DNA of 64,000 bases from Agathobacter sp. (GTDB taxonomy: Bacteria; Bacillota; Clostridia; Lachnospirales; Lachnospiraceae): contig JALFLB010000028.1 in NCBI GenBank assembly GCA_022775045.1, positions 1-64,000 of the forward strand, given 5' to 3'. The translations under genes were made by a program, and so were the position numbers. Of the stretch, positions 40,001-49,447 are shown piece by piece. Every line of letters begins with the position of its first letter. Position 1 is the stretch's first letter. The notes beneath the pieces were generated by a model that was not told the DNA's origin, ran no database searches, and worked only from the letters and a program-made list of their open reading frames with translations.

Positions 40001-40486
40001 AGGCCGTGCATTTCCATTTGTTACTGTTGTAGATCCCATGCTTGAACCATATCGAGATTCCCTCATGATTGAGCGGATTTCCTCAGCCCCCTCCATGTCA
40101 ATAACCTCACAAACTCTTAACATCGTGTCTAAGGCTCTCCAGGTATCATTCTCTGAAAAGTCCTGACCACCGATATGGGCAATTTTATTTCTAACACCCA
40201 TCAGTTCTTTTGCCCAGGTTCTGATGTCTTTTGAAAGCTTAGTCCTGAAAAGTTCATTCCACTGCCTGTCAAAAAGTCTGAGGCAATTAGCAATATCAAG
40301 TGAGTCTACTAATTCACCATATTCACCAATCTTAGGAAGATCTCTTTCCTGATCAGATAAAACAGTCAAGACTTCATGCCACCATCCATCACCGTATTCC
40401 TTATTCATCTCAAAGGCAATGTAGCCAGCAAGAAGCGGATGTAAAACTCTAAATCCTTTTTGTACCAACTCGACATTCTCAGCCAT
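37097..40486 (-). CDS. DUF499 AAA+ ATPase with N-terminal Swt1/HEPN-like domain
   Basis: Walker A LKTAFGGGKTHSLLALYH; LILMDELVAYAKTIYG; N-terminal GVRNKIAHI. Start chosen at ATG 40484-40486 with RBS GGAGG (ORF track start is 40537). Confidence 0.85.
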   Translation of the reverse strand: MAENVELVQKGFRVLHPLLAGYIAFEMNKEYGDGWWHEVLTVLSDQERDLPKIGEYGELVDSLDIANCLRLFDRQWNELFRTKLSKDIRTWAKELMGVRNKIAHIGGQDFSENDTWRALDTMLRVCEVIDMEGAEEIRSIMRESRYGSSMGSTTVTNGNARPEKGKGEAAVLTRLSGEKLPSWREIIEPHPDVAQGKYKNAEFAANLADVARGEGAFEYRDPVEFFARTYVTAGMSGLLEQALRRFSQKDGEPVLQLKTAFGGGKTHSLLALYHMSRGGLPISKVPNLKPVLDRAGVTELPKVNVAVLVGTALNPSKSRLEPKLPGVKINTLWGEMAAQLVIAADKPELYDLVKEADKKGVAPGSVALKELMDGCGTCLILMDELVAYAKTIYGVSGLPSGSFDNFITFIQQITEAASASKNSMVVASIPESAIEIGEGEGGKRALEAIEHTFGRQESIWKPVAANEGFEVVRRRLFLPCKDEAARNAVCTAFSNMYQENSLDFPLEAKEVDYRDRMVSCYPIHPEIFDRLYEEWATMERFQRTRGVLRLMAAVIHELWMANDASAMIMPGSLPLDVPTVRDELVRYLPETWNGIMDREVDGRNSIPYQLDKNTIRYGQKLAARRVSRTIMLGSAPTVRAQNIRGIESSRIRLGIVQPGESIADFNDALNTLRGSLAYLYTDPSGNRYWYDTRPTLRKTATDRATQMASADVTYEIERRLSELRKEGAFAFAGLHICPNTSNDVSDEQAVRLVILKTEDVHKQGKDRSKAILRAEEILNNRGSAPRVYRNMLAFVAPDQDGLNALERAVRELLAWQSIKTDRETLNLDAAQNTETQNNINRSNETVRLRLKETYCWLLVPYIDREIDMRELVWDVDRISGGTESVVAKAANKMLQNEQLITKWAPALLKMELDNLLWKDDNHIQIKKLWEFITTYCYLPRLANFNVLESAIQAGVNSDEFFALASSISGERYVGLKYNEYVSSIYLTDYIVKEIVALKQISAEKTQNPPQGGTEIPGWDNPAGNGGGDTPVQPGGWNPVQPGGGTTLPPARPTNTRFFMSQKLDNTRVIRDVQKLMDEVVNLLSSADGADVEISLEVTAHTDKGFNSNTVRAVTENCRTLKIDQSGFEE

Positions 40487-40490
40487 ATCC

Positions 40491-42788
40491 CTAGACCTCC
40501 TCTTTTTCTGTTTCTTCATTATTTTCATATATTGCATCTAGACAGGCATCTAATTCCTGCTCTATTAAATAAGATGCATCTATTGCTGACATCTCACTTC
40601 CGTCAGCATCCATTACTTTGTTATATCTTGTAAAAATCGTCCAGGCCCTGCCAACAGCACTGCAGCGAAGATCAAATGGTGCAATACTTGTTTTCTGTAA
40701 ATCTTCTATAATTGCAGGGAGCTCCCTCTTTAGATTCACCACAAATCTTCTTCTTGTAGTATCTTCAGCGGCTGAATCCTTTTTTCTTATAACAAGTGAT
40801 ATCGGTAAGCCTTTGTTTTCAGCCTTTCTTATATTCTTTTCGATAGTTCTTCCCACTGGCCAGCTCGCAGTAATCAAGAACCCGGCATCTGAAACAGCTG
40901 CAACAAATTCATCCCATTCGTTTGGCTTGAATTTATCCTGGCTCCCCTCTATCAAAGGATTTCTCTTATAGAAGAATGAAACATTACTTGGATATTCTTC
41001 AACAGCAGACTGATTCATTAGCTGTAGTGATTTTCGTATTCCTGCAGCATAATGGTTTCTTGCCGCCTGTTTGTTTCCGTCAAATCGGTATGCAAAAGTA
41101 ATCAATTCCTCATCCTTAGGCGTTGTAATCGTCGAAAAAAGTTCCGGATATATATCCTTAAGCACATACCTTAGCCATACATAAAAGAAATCTGATAAAT
41201 TAGCATAATCAGCTCTCTCATAATATGGTGGCTCTGTAACAATCATTGCCTTCTGCTCTAAAGGAACAGCAGCTGCATCTGCTGATGAAACCACCGCAGA
41301 CTGTTTTGCTGGTAATACTTCGATAGCATCTGCTGCAGCATTAATTGTTTTTTCCAAACTTCCAGATGATGAATAAAATGGATTAGTTTCAGCAAAATCC
41401 CAGATCATCGGCATCGCTGCTCTGGAAAATACATTTCTAATCTTTCCTCCCGCACTAGAATCCCAACTGGTAAGAGCTGAACTCCTGTCTGTAAGTTTGC
41501 TAAGGGACATCCCTAGGTACACACAAATTGCTTCGCTATACGCTTTAGCGCCTCGACCTTTATCCTTTAACGGTACGCTATTATCATCCCACCCGGAATC
41601 GATAGCGTCCTGTTCTATTTCTTTTCCTATATCTTTGATTAGTCTCGAAACTGTAGTTAAAAATAATAACTGCCTGTTAGTATATAAATCTGAATAATCA
41701 CCAAGGCCAAAATTTGGTGGTGCAAAATTCCCGGAACCTTTTGGCAATTCTCCATGTGGTATATCCTCTGGGAAATCAACCTGAGCACATTTAATTTGCA
41801 ACTCATCTGGTTCCAAATAAATATGCTTATTTCCTTCGTCTGCAACGACCGCCATCAACTGATGCTGGAATCCGGATTTTTTTCCTTCTTCCTTCACATA
41901 CTCATCAGTTGTAATTTCTCCGCATTTCGGACATTTAAATACTGCACTATGCCCTGCTTTAGCCTTTATTGTTAAGTCAGTTCTCTTTTCCCTATGGATC
42001 TTAAAAATAAGTTTTCCATCACCAAGTACTGGCTCTACCCAGGCTTCGCTTCCCTTTTTCTTTGATAAGTCAAATCCGGCAGCAAGAGGAATATTGCAAT
42101 CACATGAAGGATTAGGGCATTTCATCGTTCTGGCCCATATCCAGGAGAAAACATCTCTTTTTACATGATTACTATCTTCTATAGGCGGATAATTATATTT
42201 AAGCATTTCATATGCCTGATCACATAATTTTTTCCCGTAGTATCTGACATCCTCAGCAAGCCCCTCAGCTCCACTCCATATCAGCCTACCTTCTGATCGA
42301 TTTATAGCTGGTTTACCTGAAAACAATGGAGGAATTTCTAATAAGGCTTTATTAATCAATGTTGCTACCGGATTCAAATCCCTTGCGCATACATCTAGCC
42401 CCATTCTCTGCGCTTCTAATGGTATCGAAGCCCCACCAGCAAAAGGATCAAAGCAAATAGGTAATTCTTCTGAATACTTCGCAATTTCTGTAACAGCCGC
42501 ATTAATCACTTCAGCATTATTTGTATTCTCCACCTTTACAAGTTCATTGATGATATCTAAAAGCCTACATCTTTCTCTGTTTTGTGCTTCCTCACTTTCA
42601 AAAAGTTCCGGATGCGATGATGGATCATCCACCAGAGAAGCGAACAATATAGCTCGCTCCTCTGCTAATGTTTTCCTTGACCACCACAAATGAATCGTAG
42701 ATGGTCTACCGGTACGTGCCATCTTTTCTCGATCCATTTCAGATGAGATTATATCTAACGGCAGCGCCACTTCTATTAATTTTTTCAT
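40491..42788 (-). CDS. DUF1156 DNA methyltransferase, EPPY variant
   Basis: TIHLWWSRKTLAEERAI; CFDPFAGGASIPLEAQRMG; VTEPPYYERADYANLSDFFYVWLR; zinc-ribbon CPKCG. Confidence 0.9.
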   Translation of the reverse strand: MKKLIEVALPLDIISSEMDREKMARTGRPSTIHLWWSRKTLAEERAILFASLVDDPSSHPELFESEEAQNRERCRLLDIINELVKVENTNNAEVINAAVTEIAKYSEELPICFDPFAGGASIPLEAQRMGLDVCARDLNPVATLINKALLEIPPLFSGKPAINRSEGRLIWSGAEGLAEDVRYYGKKLCDQAYEMLKYNYPPIEDSNHVKRDVFSWIWARTMKCPNPSCDCNIPLAAGFDLSKKKGSEAWVEPVLGDGKLIFKIHREKRTDLTIKAKAGHSAVFKCPKCGEITTDEYVKEEGKKSGFQHQLMAVVADEGNKHIYLEPDELQIKCAQVDFPEDIPHGELPKGSGNFAPPNFGLGDYSDLYTNRQLLFLTTVSRLIKDIGKEIEQDAIDSGWDDNSVPLKDKGRGAKAYSEAICVYLGMSLSKLTDRSSALTSWDSSAGGKIRNVFSRAAMPMIWDFAETNPFYSSSGSLEKTINAAADAIEVLPAKQSAVVSSADAAAVPLEQKAMIVTEPPYYERADYANLSDFFYVWLRYVLKDIYPELFSTITTPKDEELITFAYRFDGNKQAARNHYAAGIRKSLQLMNQSAVEEYPSNVSFFYKRNPLIEGSQDKFKPNEWDEFVAAVSDAGFLITASWPVGRTIEKNIRKAENKGLPISLVIRKKDSAAEDTTRRRFVVNLKRELPAIIEDLQKTSIAPFDLRCSAVGRAWTIFTRYNKVMDADGSEMSAIDASYLIEQELDACLDAIYENNEETEKEEV

Positions 42789-42812
42789 TGGCGAGACGCC
42801 ACCTCCTCGTAT

Positions 42813-45596
42813 TTATACTAAGTCAAAAAGACTCATCTGTTTTGGTTCCATCGCCTGAATTGTCGCTGCTCTTGACTGGATTTCAGGCCATGAAACAACC
42901 AATGCGTTGTATGCATAAGACTCCTGACTCCATCCTTTTCTTTCCGATATAGTATATAAGCGATATGCTAAATCTTTTGCCTTTTCAGGTTCCGAGCCAT
43001 ACATATTAGAAATCAAAGTTGCACACGCTTCTATTCCTCCATTTTCCATTGCCCGAGTCAGCTGCTGACATAATAGCCAAGTTGATACATGTGAATCTAC
43101 TTTTTCAGTAAGTTCCTTACGTTCCAATAAATGAACAGTTCCCTTTTGCGCAAAAAGTATTCCTGATGCAGCCATAGTTGCAACTGATGTATTTTTTGCT
43201 CTAGCTAAAGTATCCGCCTCACCAAATTTCATGTCATTAAATGCATACTGAGAATATACATCCACACAAAATCTACTATCTCTATCCAAATCACCATCTT
43301 GTTCATTGAAAAAGAGATCTAATTCTTGATTAATTATTTGAAGTGCACTCCTTACAGACATTTCCGAACCATCAGATTCAAGAACCTTGCTATATCTTGA
43401 GTACACGCCCATACCTGGTCCAATTGCTGATTGAGCAAGATCTACTGGTGCAATATTGCTCTCCTGTAACTTTCTCAATGCCGGTCTAAGTTCTTTTCTT
43501 AAAGCATTAACAAAATTTCTTCTTGTAGTCTGCGGAGCATCATCACCACGTTTTCTACACACAAGAACTATTGATGAAGCAAGTGCATTCCAATTTGTTT
43601 TTAACGCTTTTATCATTTCAGTTCTAACCGGCCAAGTTCCTGTGATTGTAAATCCAGCTTTTATAATTGCACTAAGCATTGTTTCCCATCCTGAAGATGC
43701 TGTGGCTTGATTTTCTCCATTGTCCTCTGTTTCACTTTGCTTATAGGCATAATAAATAGTCACAGGTATTTCATCTGTAGCATATAGATACATATTCCTA
43801 CATGCTTGCAACATACCTTCCTCGAAGAAATTCTTTGCTTGATCAATATCTCCATCAAATCGATACCTTTGAGCAACTATTTCTTCGTTTTTCGGAGTTA
43901 ACATTGTTCCAAATAATTCTGGATAAATATCTTTAATGTTATACCTAAGCCAAATATAGAAGAAGTCTGACAAATCAGCATAAGGAACATTATCATAATA
44001 TGGCGGATCCGTTGATATCATTATATTGCGAAGACCGCAATCTGTTTGTGCATCAGCCTGTACTGCAGTACCTTGCAATCTATCCTTAGGAAATGTTTTT
44101 ATACAATCAGCAATATACTCATTAACCTGGGTAAAACTACCAACTGAATTTCCAAAAATATTTGCTTCTGGATAATCCCACGTCATTGATATTGCTTGCC
44201 TACTAAATAGAAACATTACCTTTTCATTTGTAGGTGCCCATTTAGTAACAGTATTTGAGAAATTAGAAACTCTATCAATAGAAAATGCTAAGTAAACCGC
44301 TATTGCTTCGCTATAAGCCCGAGCGCCCGTTCCGCCTTTTGATAATGCAATATGATCATTTTTCATACCTGCAGCCACAGCATCTTCCTCTATTTGAGAT
44401 TTGATATCCTTCAATGCATCGCTCAAAGCAACCAAAGTCTGCATTTGTCGATTACTAAAAAGCATTTCAAACTGATTCAAGCCGTATGCATTGGTATTAA
44501 GACATCCTGGGTAATAAGATATAGCCCCAGCTGGATAATGATCTGGCAAATCAACTTTCGCAGCCATCTCCTGCTCAATCGTTGGGCTCAAATACATCTT
44601 ACTACGCCTTCCCTCTGCAACTACAGCTGCTAATCTGGCTGATAATCTTCCTGCCTTTCCTTCTTCTCTTACATATTCAAATTCTACAGGGGAATTGCAG
44701 CAAGGGCAAACAACACCACTACGACTTACTGTTCCGCTTTTTTTGCCTGGATATTTTTTATTTTCTACTTCAAAACTTAACCGGCCATTCTCATATACTG
44801 GCTGAATATATGCTTCTCTTCCTTTTTTACTTGAAAGTACATAGCTTTTTAACAACGGCAATTCACTACCACATGTTGGGTTAGGACATTTAACAGTTCT
44901 AGTCCAAATCCATGCAACTGCTGTTGTTTCTCCACCACCTTGTTCTGAAGGAATTAGGACCTTAGGATACATACTTCCAACGGTCTCAAACGCTTTTTTC
45001 TTTATATGTTCACCGTAATATAATATATCCTCAGTAAGTCCTGTTACTCCTTCCCATTTGCTTTGATCAAACCCTAGCTCAGCTCTTTTGTTTTCATTTA
45101 TAGGCGCGTTCCCACTAAAAGCAATAGGTATTTCTATCATAGCCTTATTAATCATAACGGCTACTGGATTTAAATCATGAGCAAATGTTTTTAACCCTAG
45201 TCTACTTGCTTCAAACGGAATAGCACCTCCTCCTGAAAAAGGATCCAAAAAGACAGGGGGATTGTTATTTGTTGCTTTAAGAATTTCATCTTTTGCAGCA
45301 TTTATTACGCTCTCATCATTAGAGTTTTTCCAATCCGCAAGCCTAATTAAAATATCAAATAATCTCTTTCTCTCTTTTGCCTGTGCTTCTTCCGTCGGAA
45401 ATGCATCCACATTCGAAGATGGATCATCAATGATACTCGCCCAAATAATTGCTCTCGCTGTTGTAAATGGACGCCGTGCCCACCAATGATGTATCCCTCT
45501 TGGATGCGGGCCAATTCCAGGCATCTTCTCATATTCAGAAGCTGCATTCATCTGCTCAAGTGGCAATGCCACCTCAATTAACTTCTTGTTTCCCAT
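42813..45596 (-). CDS. DUF1156 DNA methyltransferase, DPPY variant
   Basis: IHHWWARRPFTTARAI; FLDPFSGGGAIPFEASRLG; STDPPYYDNVPYADLSDFFYIWLRY. Start MGNKKLIEV at 45596 with RBS GAGAGG. Confidence 0.92.
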   Translation of the reverse strand: MGNKKLIEVALPLEQMNAASEYEKMPGIGPHPRGIHHWWARRPFTTARAIIWASIIDDPSSNVDAFPTEEAQAKERKRLFDILIRLADWKNSNDESVINAAKDEILKATNNNPPVFLDPFSGGGAIPFEASRLGLKTFAHDLNPVAVMINKAMIEIPIAFSGNAPINENKRAELGFDQSKWEGVTGLTEDILYYGEHIKKKAFETVGSMYPKVLIPSEQGGGETTAVAWIWTRTVKCPNPTCGSELPLLKSYVLSSKKGREAYIQPVYENGRLSFEVENKKYPGKKSGTVSRSGVVCPCCNSPVEFEYVREEGKAGRLSARLAAVVAEGRRSKMYLSPTIEQEMAAKVDLPDHYPAGAISYYPGCLNTNAYGLNQFEMLFSNRQMQTLVALSDALKDIKSQIEEDAVAAGMKNDHIALSKGGTGARAYSEAIAVYLAFSIDRVSNFSNTVTKWAPTNEKVMFLFSRQAISMTWDYPEANIFGNSVGSFTQVNEYIADCIKTFPKDRLQGTAVQADAQTDCGLRNIMISTDPPYYDNVPYADLSDFFYIWLRYNIKDIYPELFGTMLTPKNEEIVAQRYRFDGDIDQAKNFFEEGMLQACRNMYLYATDEIPVTIYYAYKQSETEDNGENQATASSGWETMLSAIIKAGFTITGTWPVRTEMIKALKTNWNALASSIVLVCRKRGDDAPQTTRRNFVNALRKELRPALRKLQESNIAPVDLAQSAIGPGMGVYSRYSKVLESDGSEMSVRSALQIINQELDLFFNEQDGDLDRDSRFCVDVYSQYAFNDMKFGEADTLARAKNTSVATMAASGILFAQKGTVHLLERKELTEKVDSHVSTWLLCQQLTRAMENGGIEACATLISNMYGSEPEKAKDLAYRLYTISERKGWSQESYAYNALVVSWPEIQSRAATIQAMEPKQMSLFDLV

Positions 45597-45606
45597 AATT
45601 TTCCTC

Positions 45607-48600
45607 TCATTCTTGATACAGAATCTCTGCATTATTCACAAGATCCTGAATATCAAAATTCACGCTGGTCGCTGTAAAGTCCGGCGAATTTTTAAATGGT
45701 TGTCTTAGATATACAGTGTGTGTTGCGTCTCCATCAACCTCTACGATTGCAAGAATATAATCCTGCTGCTTATTCAAAGCTGTAAGGATTTCATTCTTAG
45801 AAACCGTTACTGTAGTCGATCCTTTTGCACGGCCTTTAACTTCGATAAATCTAAGTCTTCTGCCATACTCCAAGATTCGCTCCGGAATTCTGGATTCGAT
45901 ATCATAACCACACTTAACTCCGCTCACATCGAACGGAGCATATCCAAAGCTACGCTCAATCGCCATAACTCTATCCATAGCTACATATTCTATGGTCTGA
46001 CGATCTCCATGAGCAAACAGGCTATGCTCAGTGCTACCTTCCAGAGAATGCAACAAACCTTTGGGAATAACCAAAGCTCCGCCTGTTACAACCGGCGGCA
46101 TAGCAGAAATTAATCTTTCCTTATCAAGTTCTGCCAATCTTGCCTGCATTCTCATTTGCAGTTCCTCTGCACGACGTTCTGCTCTTTGAGAATTCAGCCT
46201 GTCATTATGCTTACCTTTTGACTCCTGTTGCTTAAGTTCAGCTGCTCTAAAATCCCAATATTGGATTTCTGCAGTCATCCTCTCCTTAACAGCCTTTGTG
46301 GTCTTATCGATAATCTTTGTTTTTCTTTCTTTGACTTCAGCAAAATGTTCCGGAATCAGGTTTCCGATTGCGTAGCCCTTAGCCCTGTCTTCAACACCCG
46401 ACATAAGCCATTCCTGCCTTGAAAGCCATCTCTTTATCTTTGCTAATTCGTCTGCATTTGGTGCTCTATAATCAAGGTATGGTGCGTAACCTGCATTCAC
46501 ATCTGTTCCGTTTTCTTTCAGCTCAACGAAATGAATATGCTTTGATATCACTCGTTTTCCGCCTGTAGGAAGGATCACTCCATCCTGCACAGCATCTTCT
46601 ATGTAGAAAAGAAGCCTTGCATCCTTTGAATAATCTGTATCATCAATGAAGATTGAACCTCTCTTCATGACATCCACGTTTCTCTCGCTGATCAGATCAA
46701 TAACAGCCTCCAAAAGAGGGTGCCCAGGACTCAATAAAGATGCCTGCGTTAATCCTGGAACATTACAATATTCCTTATCAAAGCACACGCGCTCATAACG
46801 ATTCAACACTGGTTCACCATATCCAATTTGCATATCTCTGTTTCTGACCGCAAATGGAACAGAACTAATTTCATATCTGCCCTTTTCTCTAGGTCGTATT
46901 TTTCCTCCCAGTGACTTAAAGGCTTCTATGAAGAATGCCTCTATGAAATGAGGCTGAAGCTTATGCGCCTCTCTTCTTTCCATATCTTCTCTGATGGATT
47001 CTATCTTGTGGACATCCATAGAGTCTTCTGTGAGTGCTCTTTCATCAAGAAGTTGTCTCAGCTTATCCTTATCCATGGCATGGTCAACAACTTGAGTCAG
47101 TTTAGCTCTCACCTTAGGATCATCACCATATCTTATAGCTTCTATTAACAAATCCTTCAAGGACTTGTTATCAAAAGTCATCTTTCCAAGAATATCAAAT
47201 ACCTTTCCACCAAGAGCCTCTCGCTCCTGTTCGAGCTTTTCGAACAGTCTCTGGAATACAGCACCTTCTCTGGTTTCCTTCGCCACAAGATTCCACAGAT
47301 GGCAGACTTCAGTCTGTCCAATACGATGTACACGTCCAAATCTCTGCTCCAGGCGATTAGGATTCCATGGGAGATCATAGTTAACCATTAAATGAGCTCT
47401 TTGCAGGTTGATACCTTCGCCTGCAGCATCTGTGGCTATCAGTATCTTTACATTCTTATCCTGCTTAAATAATTCCTCTACTTTTCTGCGTTCATCACGA
47501 AGCATTCCACCGTGAATCGTTACTACTGATTCGTCACTTCCAAACAGTGATCTTATCTTTTCTGTAAGGTATTTCAGTGTATCTTTATGTTCCGTGAAGA
47601 TAATAAGCTTTTCTCTGCGGCCTTCATCACTAAACATATTTTTATTATCCTGAAGGAGCTTTGAAAGCTCGTCCCACTTGCGGTCCTCACCACTAGCTCT
47701 TACTTCCTTGGCCATTCCTTCAAGATTCTTTAATATTTCGATTTCTGCCTCTAACTCTTTTATTGTTGCAGCAGCAGATGCACGATCTACAACATCATCT
47801 TCAAACTTGTCCTGCTCTTCTGGTGCAAGATCGTCCTCGTCATAGTCTTCATCAAAATGTACTAAATATTCAGCTGCGCGCTTGCCAAGTTTTTCCTCAG
47901 CAAGACGGTTTTCTAATCTCTCACGTCTTCTCTTTAAAGACTGATAAATAGCTTCCGGCGAAGACGCCAATCTTCTCTGCAAAATAGTCAATGCAAATCC
48001 TACAGTAGATTTACGTTCATTATTCAGATTATCTGCTCTGTTAAACTCTTCCTGAACATACTCTGTAACAGCCGTGTACAGTCTTGCTTCTGCCGGTGAT
48101 AAATCGTAATTGACAGTATATGCTCTACGCTCTGGGAAAAGAGGTGTACCATCAAATTTCAACAGTTCTTCTTTTACCAATCTTCTCATTACGTCCGATA
48201 CATCCACAGACTGATTGCTGGATCTAACAACACCTTCAAATCTTTCTGGATCCACAAGTGATAAAAACAGATGGAAGTCCGCCTCTTTTCCGTTATGCGG
48301 TGTAGCTGTAAGCAGCAAAAAGTTTCTGGTAATATTTGAAAGCATCCTGCCTAATTGGAATCTCTTTGTGTATTTAATCTCTCCGCCCCATACTGTAGCA
48401 GACATTTTATGAGCCTCATCACAAACCACAAGGTCCCATTCCGTCACCTTTAACTTCGCCTGAATATTCTCATTTCTCGCAAGTTTATCCAGCTTGGCAA
48501 TACAGAAATTCATTTCTGTGAATATATTGCCGCTCACTGCAGATTCTATTCTGTCATTTGTCAATATTTCGAAACGCACATGAAATTTCTGATACAATTC

Positions 48601-49107
48601 ATCCTGCCACTGTTCTACCAAGCTTCCAGGAGCAACAATCAGACATCTTTTCAGGTCGCCTCTGGCCATAAGCTCCTTAATAAGTAGGCCCGTCATAATA
48701 GTCTTTCCTGCTCCAGGATCATCTGCCAATACATATCGAAGCGGTAATCTAGGAAGCATTTCCTGATACACTGCGGATATCTGATGAGGCAGCGGTTCTA
48801 CAGATGAAGTATGCACTGCCAGATATGGATCAAAGATGTGCGCCAGATGTATTCTATATGCTTCAGATGCAAGTCTCATTGCATCAGCATCAGCATCAAA
48901 GCTCCATGGCAAGCTCTTTTCTAAAAGCTGAATTCTTTCCTCATCTTCCCTGTATACAATCTGATTTGCCAGCTGTCCCTTACTATCTTTATATGTAATC
49001 TCAATTGCGGCACTGCCATACCATTTCACACTAATAACATTGACAGTTTCATTACCAGCCAACCCAATCAGATTGGCTCCAACTGTCATTTCTTCTAGTT
49101 TGGCCAC
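45607..49107 (-). CDS. DrmD-like SNF2-family helicase with C-terminal DUF3883/nuclease-like domain
   Basis: LADDPGAGKTIMTGLLIKEL; VVCDEAHKMSA; LLLTATPHNGKEADF; RFGRVHRIGQ; C-terminal LRFIEVKGRAKGSTTVTVSKNEI. GTG start with RBS GGAGGTG preferred over the ORF-track start at 49149. Confidence 0.88.
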   Translation of the reverse strand: MAKLEEMTVGANLIGLAGNETVNVISVKWYGSAAIEITYKDSKGQLANQIVYREDEERIQLLEKSLPWSFDADADAMRLASEAYRIHLAHIFDPYLAVHTSSVEPLPHQISAVYQEMLPRLPLRYVLADDPGAGKTIMTGLLIKELMARGDLKRCLIVAPGSLVEQWQDELYQKFHVRFEILTNDRIESAVSGNIFTEMNFCIAKLDKLARNENIQAKLKVTEWDLVVCDEAHKMSATVWGGEIKYTKRFQLGRMLSNITRNFLLLTATPHNGKEADFHLFLSLVDPERFEGVVRSSNQSVDVSDVMRRLVKEELLKFDGTPLFPERRAYTVNYDLSPAEARLYTAVTEYVQEEFNRADNLNNERKSTVGFALTILQRRLASSPEAIYQSLKRRRERLENRLAEEKLGKRAAEYLVHFDEDYDEDDLAPEEQDKFEDDVVDRASAAATIKELEAEIEILKNLEGMAKEVRASGEDRKWDELSKLLQDNKNMFSDEGRREKLIIFTEHKDTLKYLTEKIRSLFGSDESVVTIHGGMLRDERRKVEELFKQDKNVKILIATDAAGEGINLQRAHLMVNYDLPWNPNRLEQRFGRVHRIGQTEVCHLWNLVAKETREGAVFQRLFEKLEQEREALGGKVFDILGKMTFDNKSLKDLLIEAIRYGDDPKVRAKLTQVVDHAMDKDKLRQLLDERALTEDSMDVHKIESIREDMERREAHKLQPHFIEAFFIEAFKSLGGKIRPREKGRYEISSVPFAVRNRDMQIGYGEPVLNRYERVCFDKEYCNVPGLTQASLLSPGHPLLEAVIDLISERNVDVMKRGSIFIDDTDYSKDARLLFYIEDAVQDGVILPTGGKRVISKHIHFVELKENGTDVNAGYAPYLDYRAPNADELAKIKRWLSRQEWLMSGVEDRAKGYAIGNLIPEHFAEVKERKTKIIDKTTKAVKERMTAEIQYWDFRAAELKQQESKGKHNDRLNSQRAERRAEELQMRMQARLAELDKERLISAMPPVVTGGALVIPKGLLHSLEGSTEHSLFAHGDRQTIEYVAMDRVMAIERSFGYAPFDVSGVKCGYDIESRIPERILEYGRRLRFIEVKGRAKGSTTVTVSKNEILTALNKQQDYILAIVEVDGDATHTVYLRQPFKNSPDFTATSVNFDIQDLVNNAEILYQE

Positions 49108-49165
49108 AAAAACACCTCCAAATAGTTTTATCCATGATGATTTTATCAATGAAACTGTCCGTTAT

Positions 49166-49447
49166 TTAGGACTCAGAAATCTTTTCTTCATTAGCCTCTT
49201 CAATTTCATCGCCTTCAACCATCTCCATAATGTCCGAAAAATCACAATCAAGCGCATTGCATATCTTTACTAACACATCCGTTGTAATATTGGCATTTTT
49301 ACCAAGCTTAGCTAGAGACGCAGTACTGATTCTGCTTTTCTCTTTCATCTCAGTGCGATTCATTTTTTTATCAATCAATAATTTCCACAGTTTATCGTAA
49401 CTTATTGTTTTAGCCACTCTTGTTACCTCTAATAATTCAATTAACAA
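49166..49447 (-). CDS. XRE-family HTH regulator
   Basis: ISYDKLWKLLIDKKMNRTEMKEKSRISTASLAKLGKNANITTDVLVKICNALDCDFSDIM. Confidence 0.9.
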   Translation of the reverse strand: MLIELLEVTRVAKTISYDKLWKLLIDKKMNRTEMKEKSRISTASLAKLGKNANITTDVLVKICNALDCDFSDIMEMVEGDEIEEANEEKISES

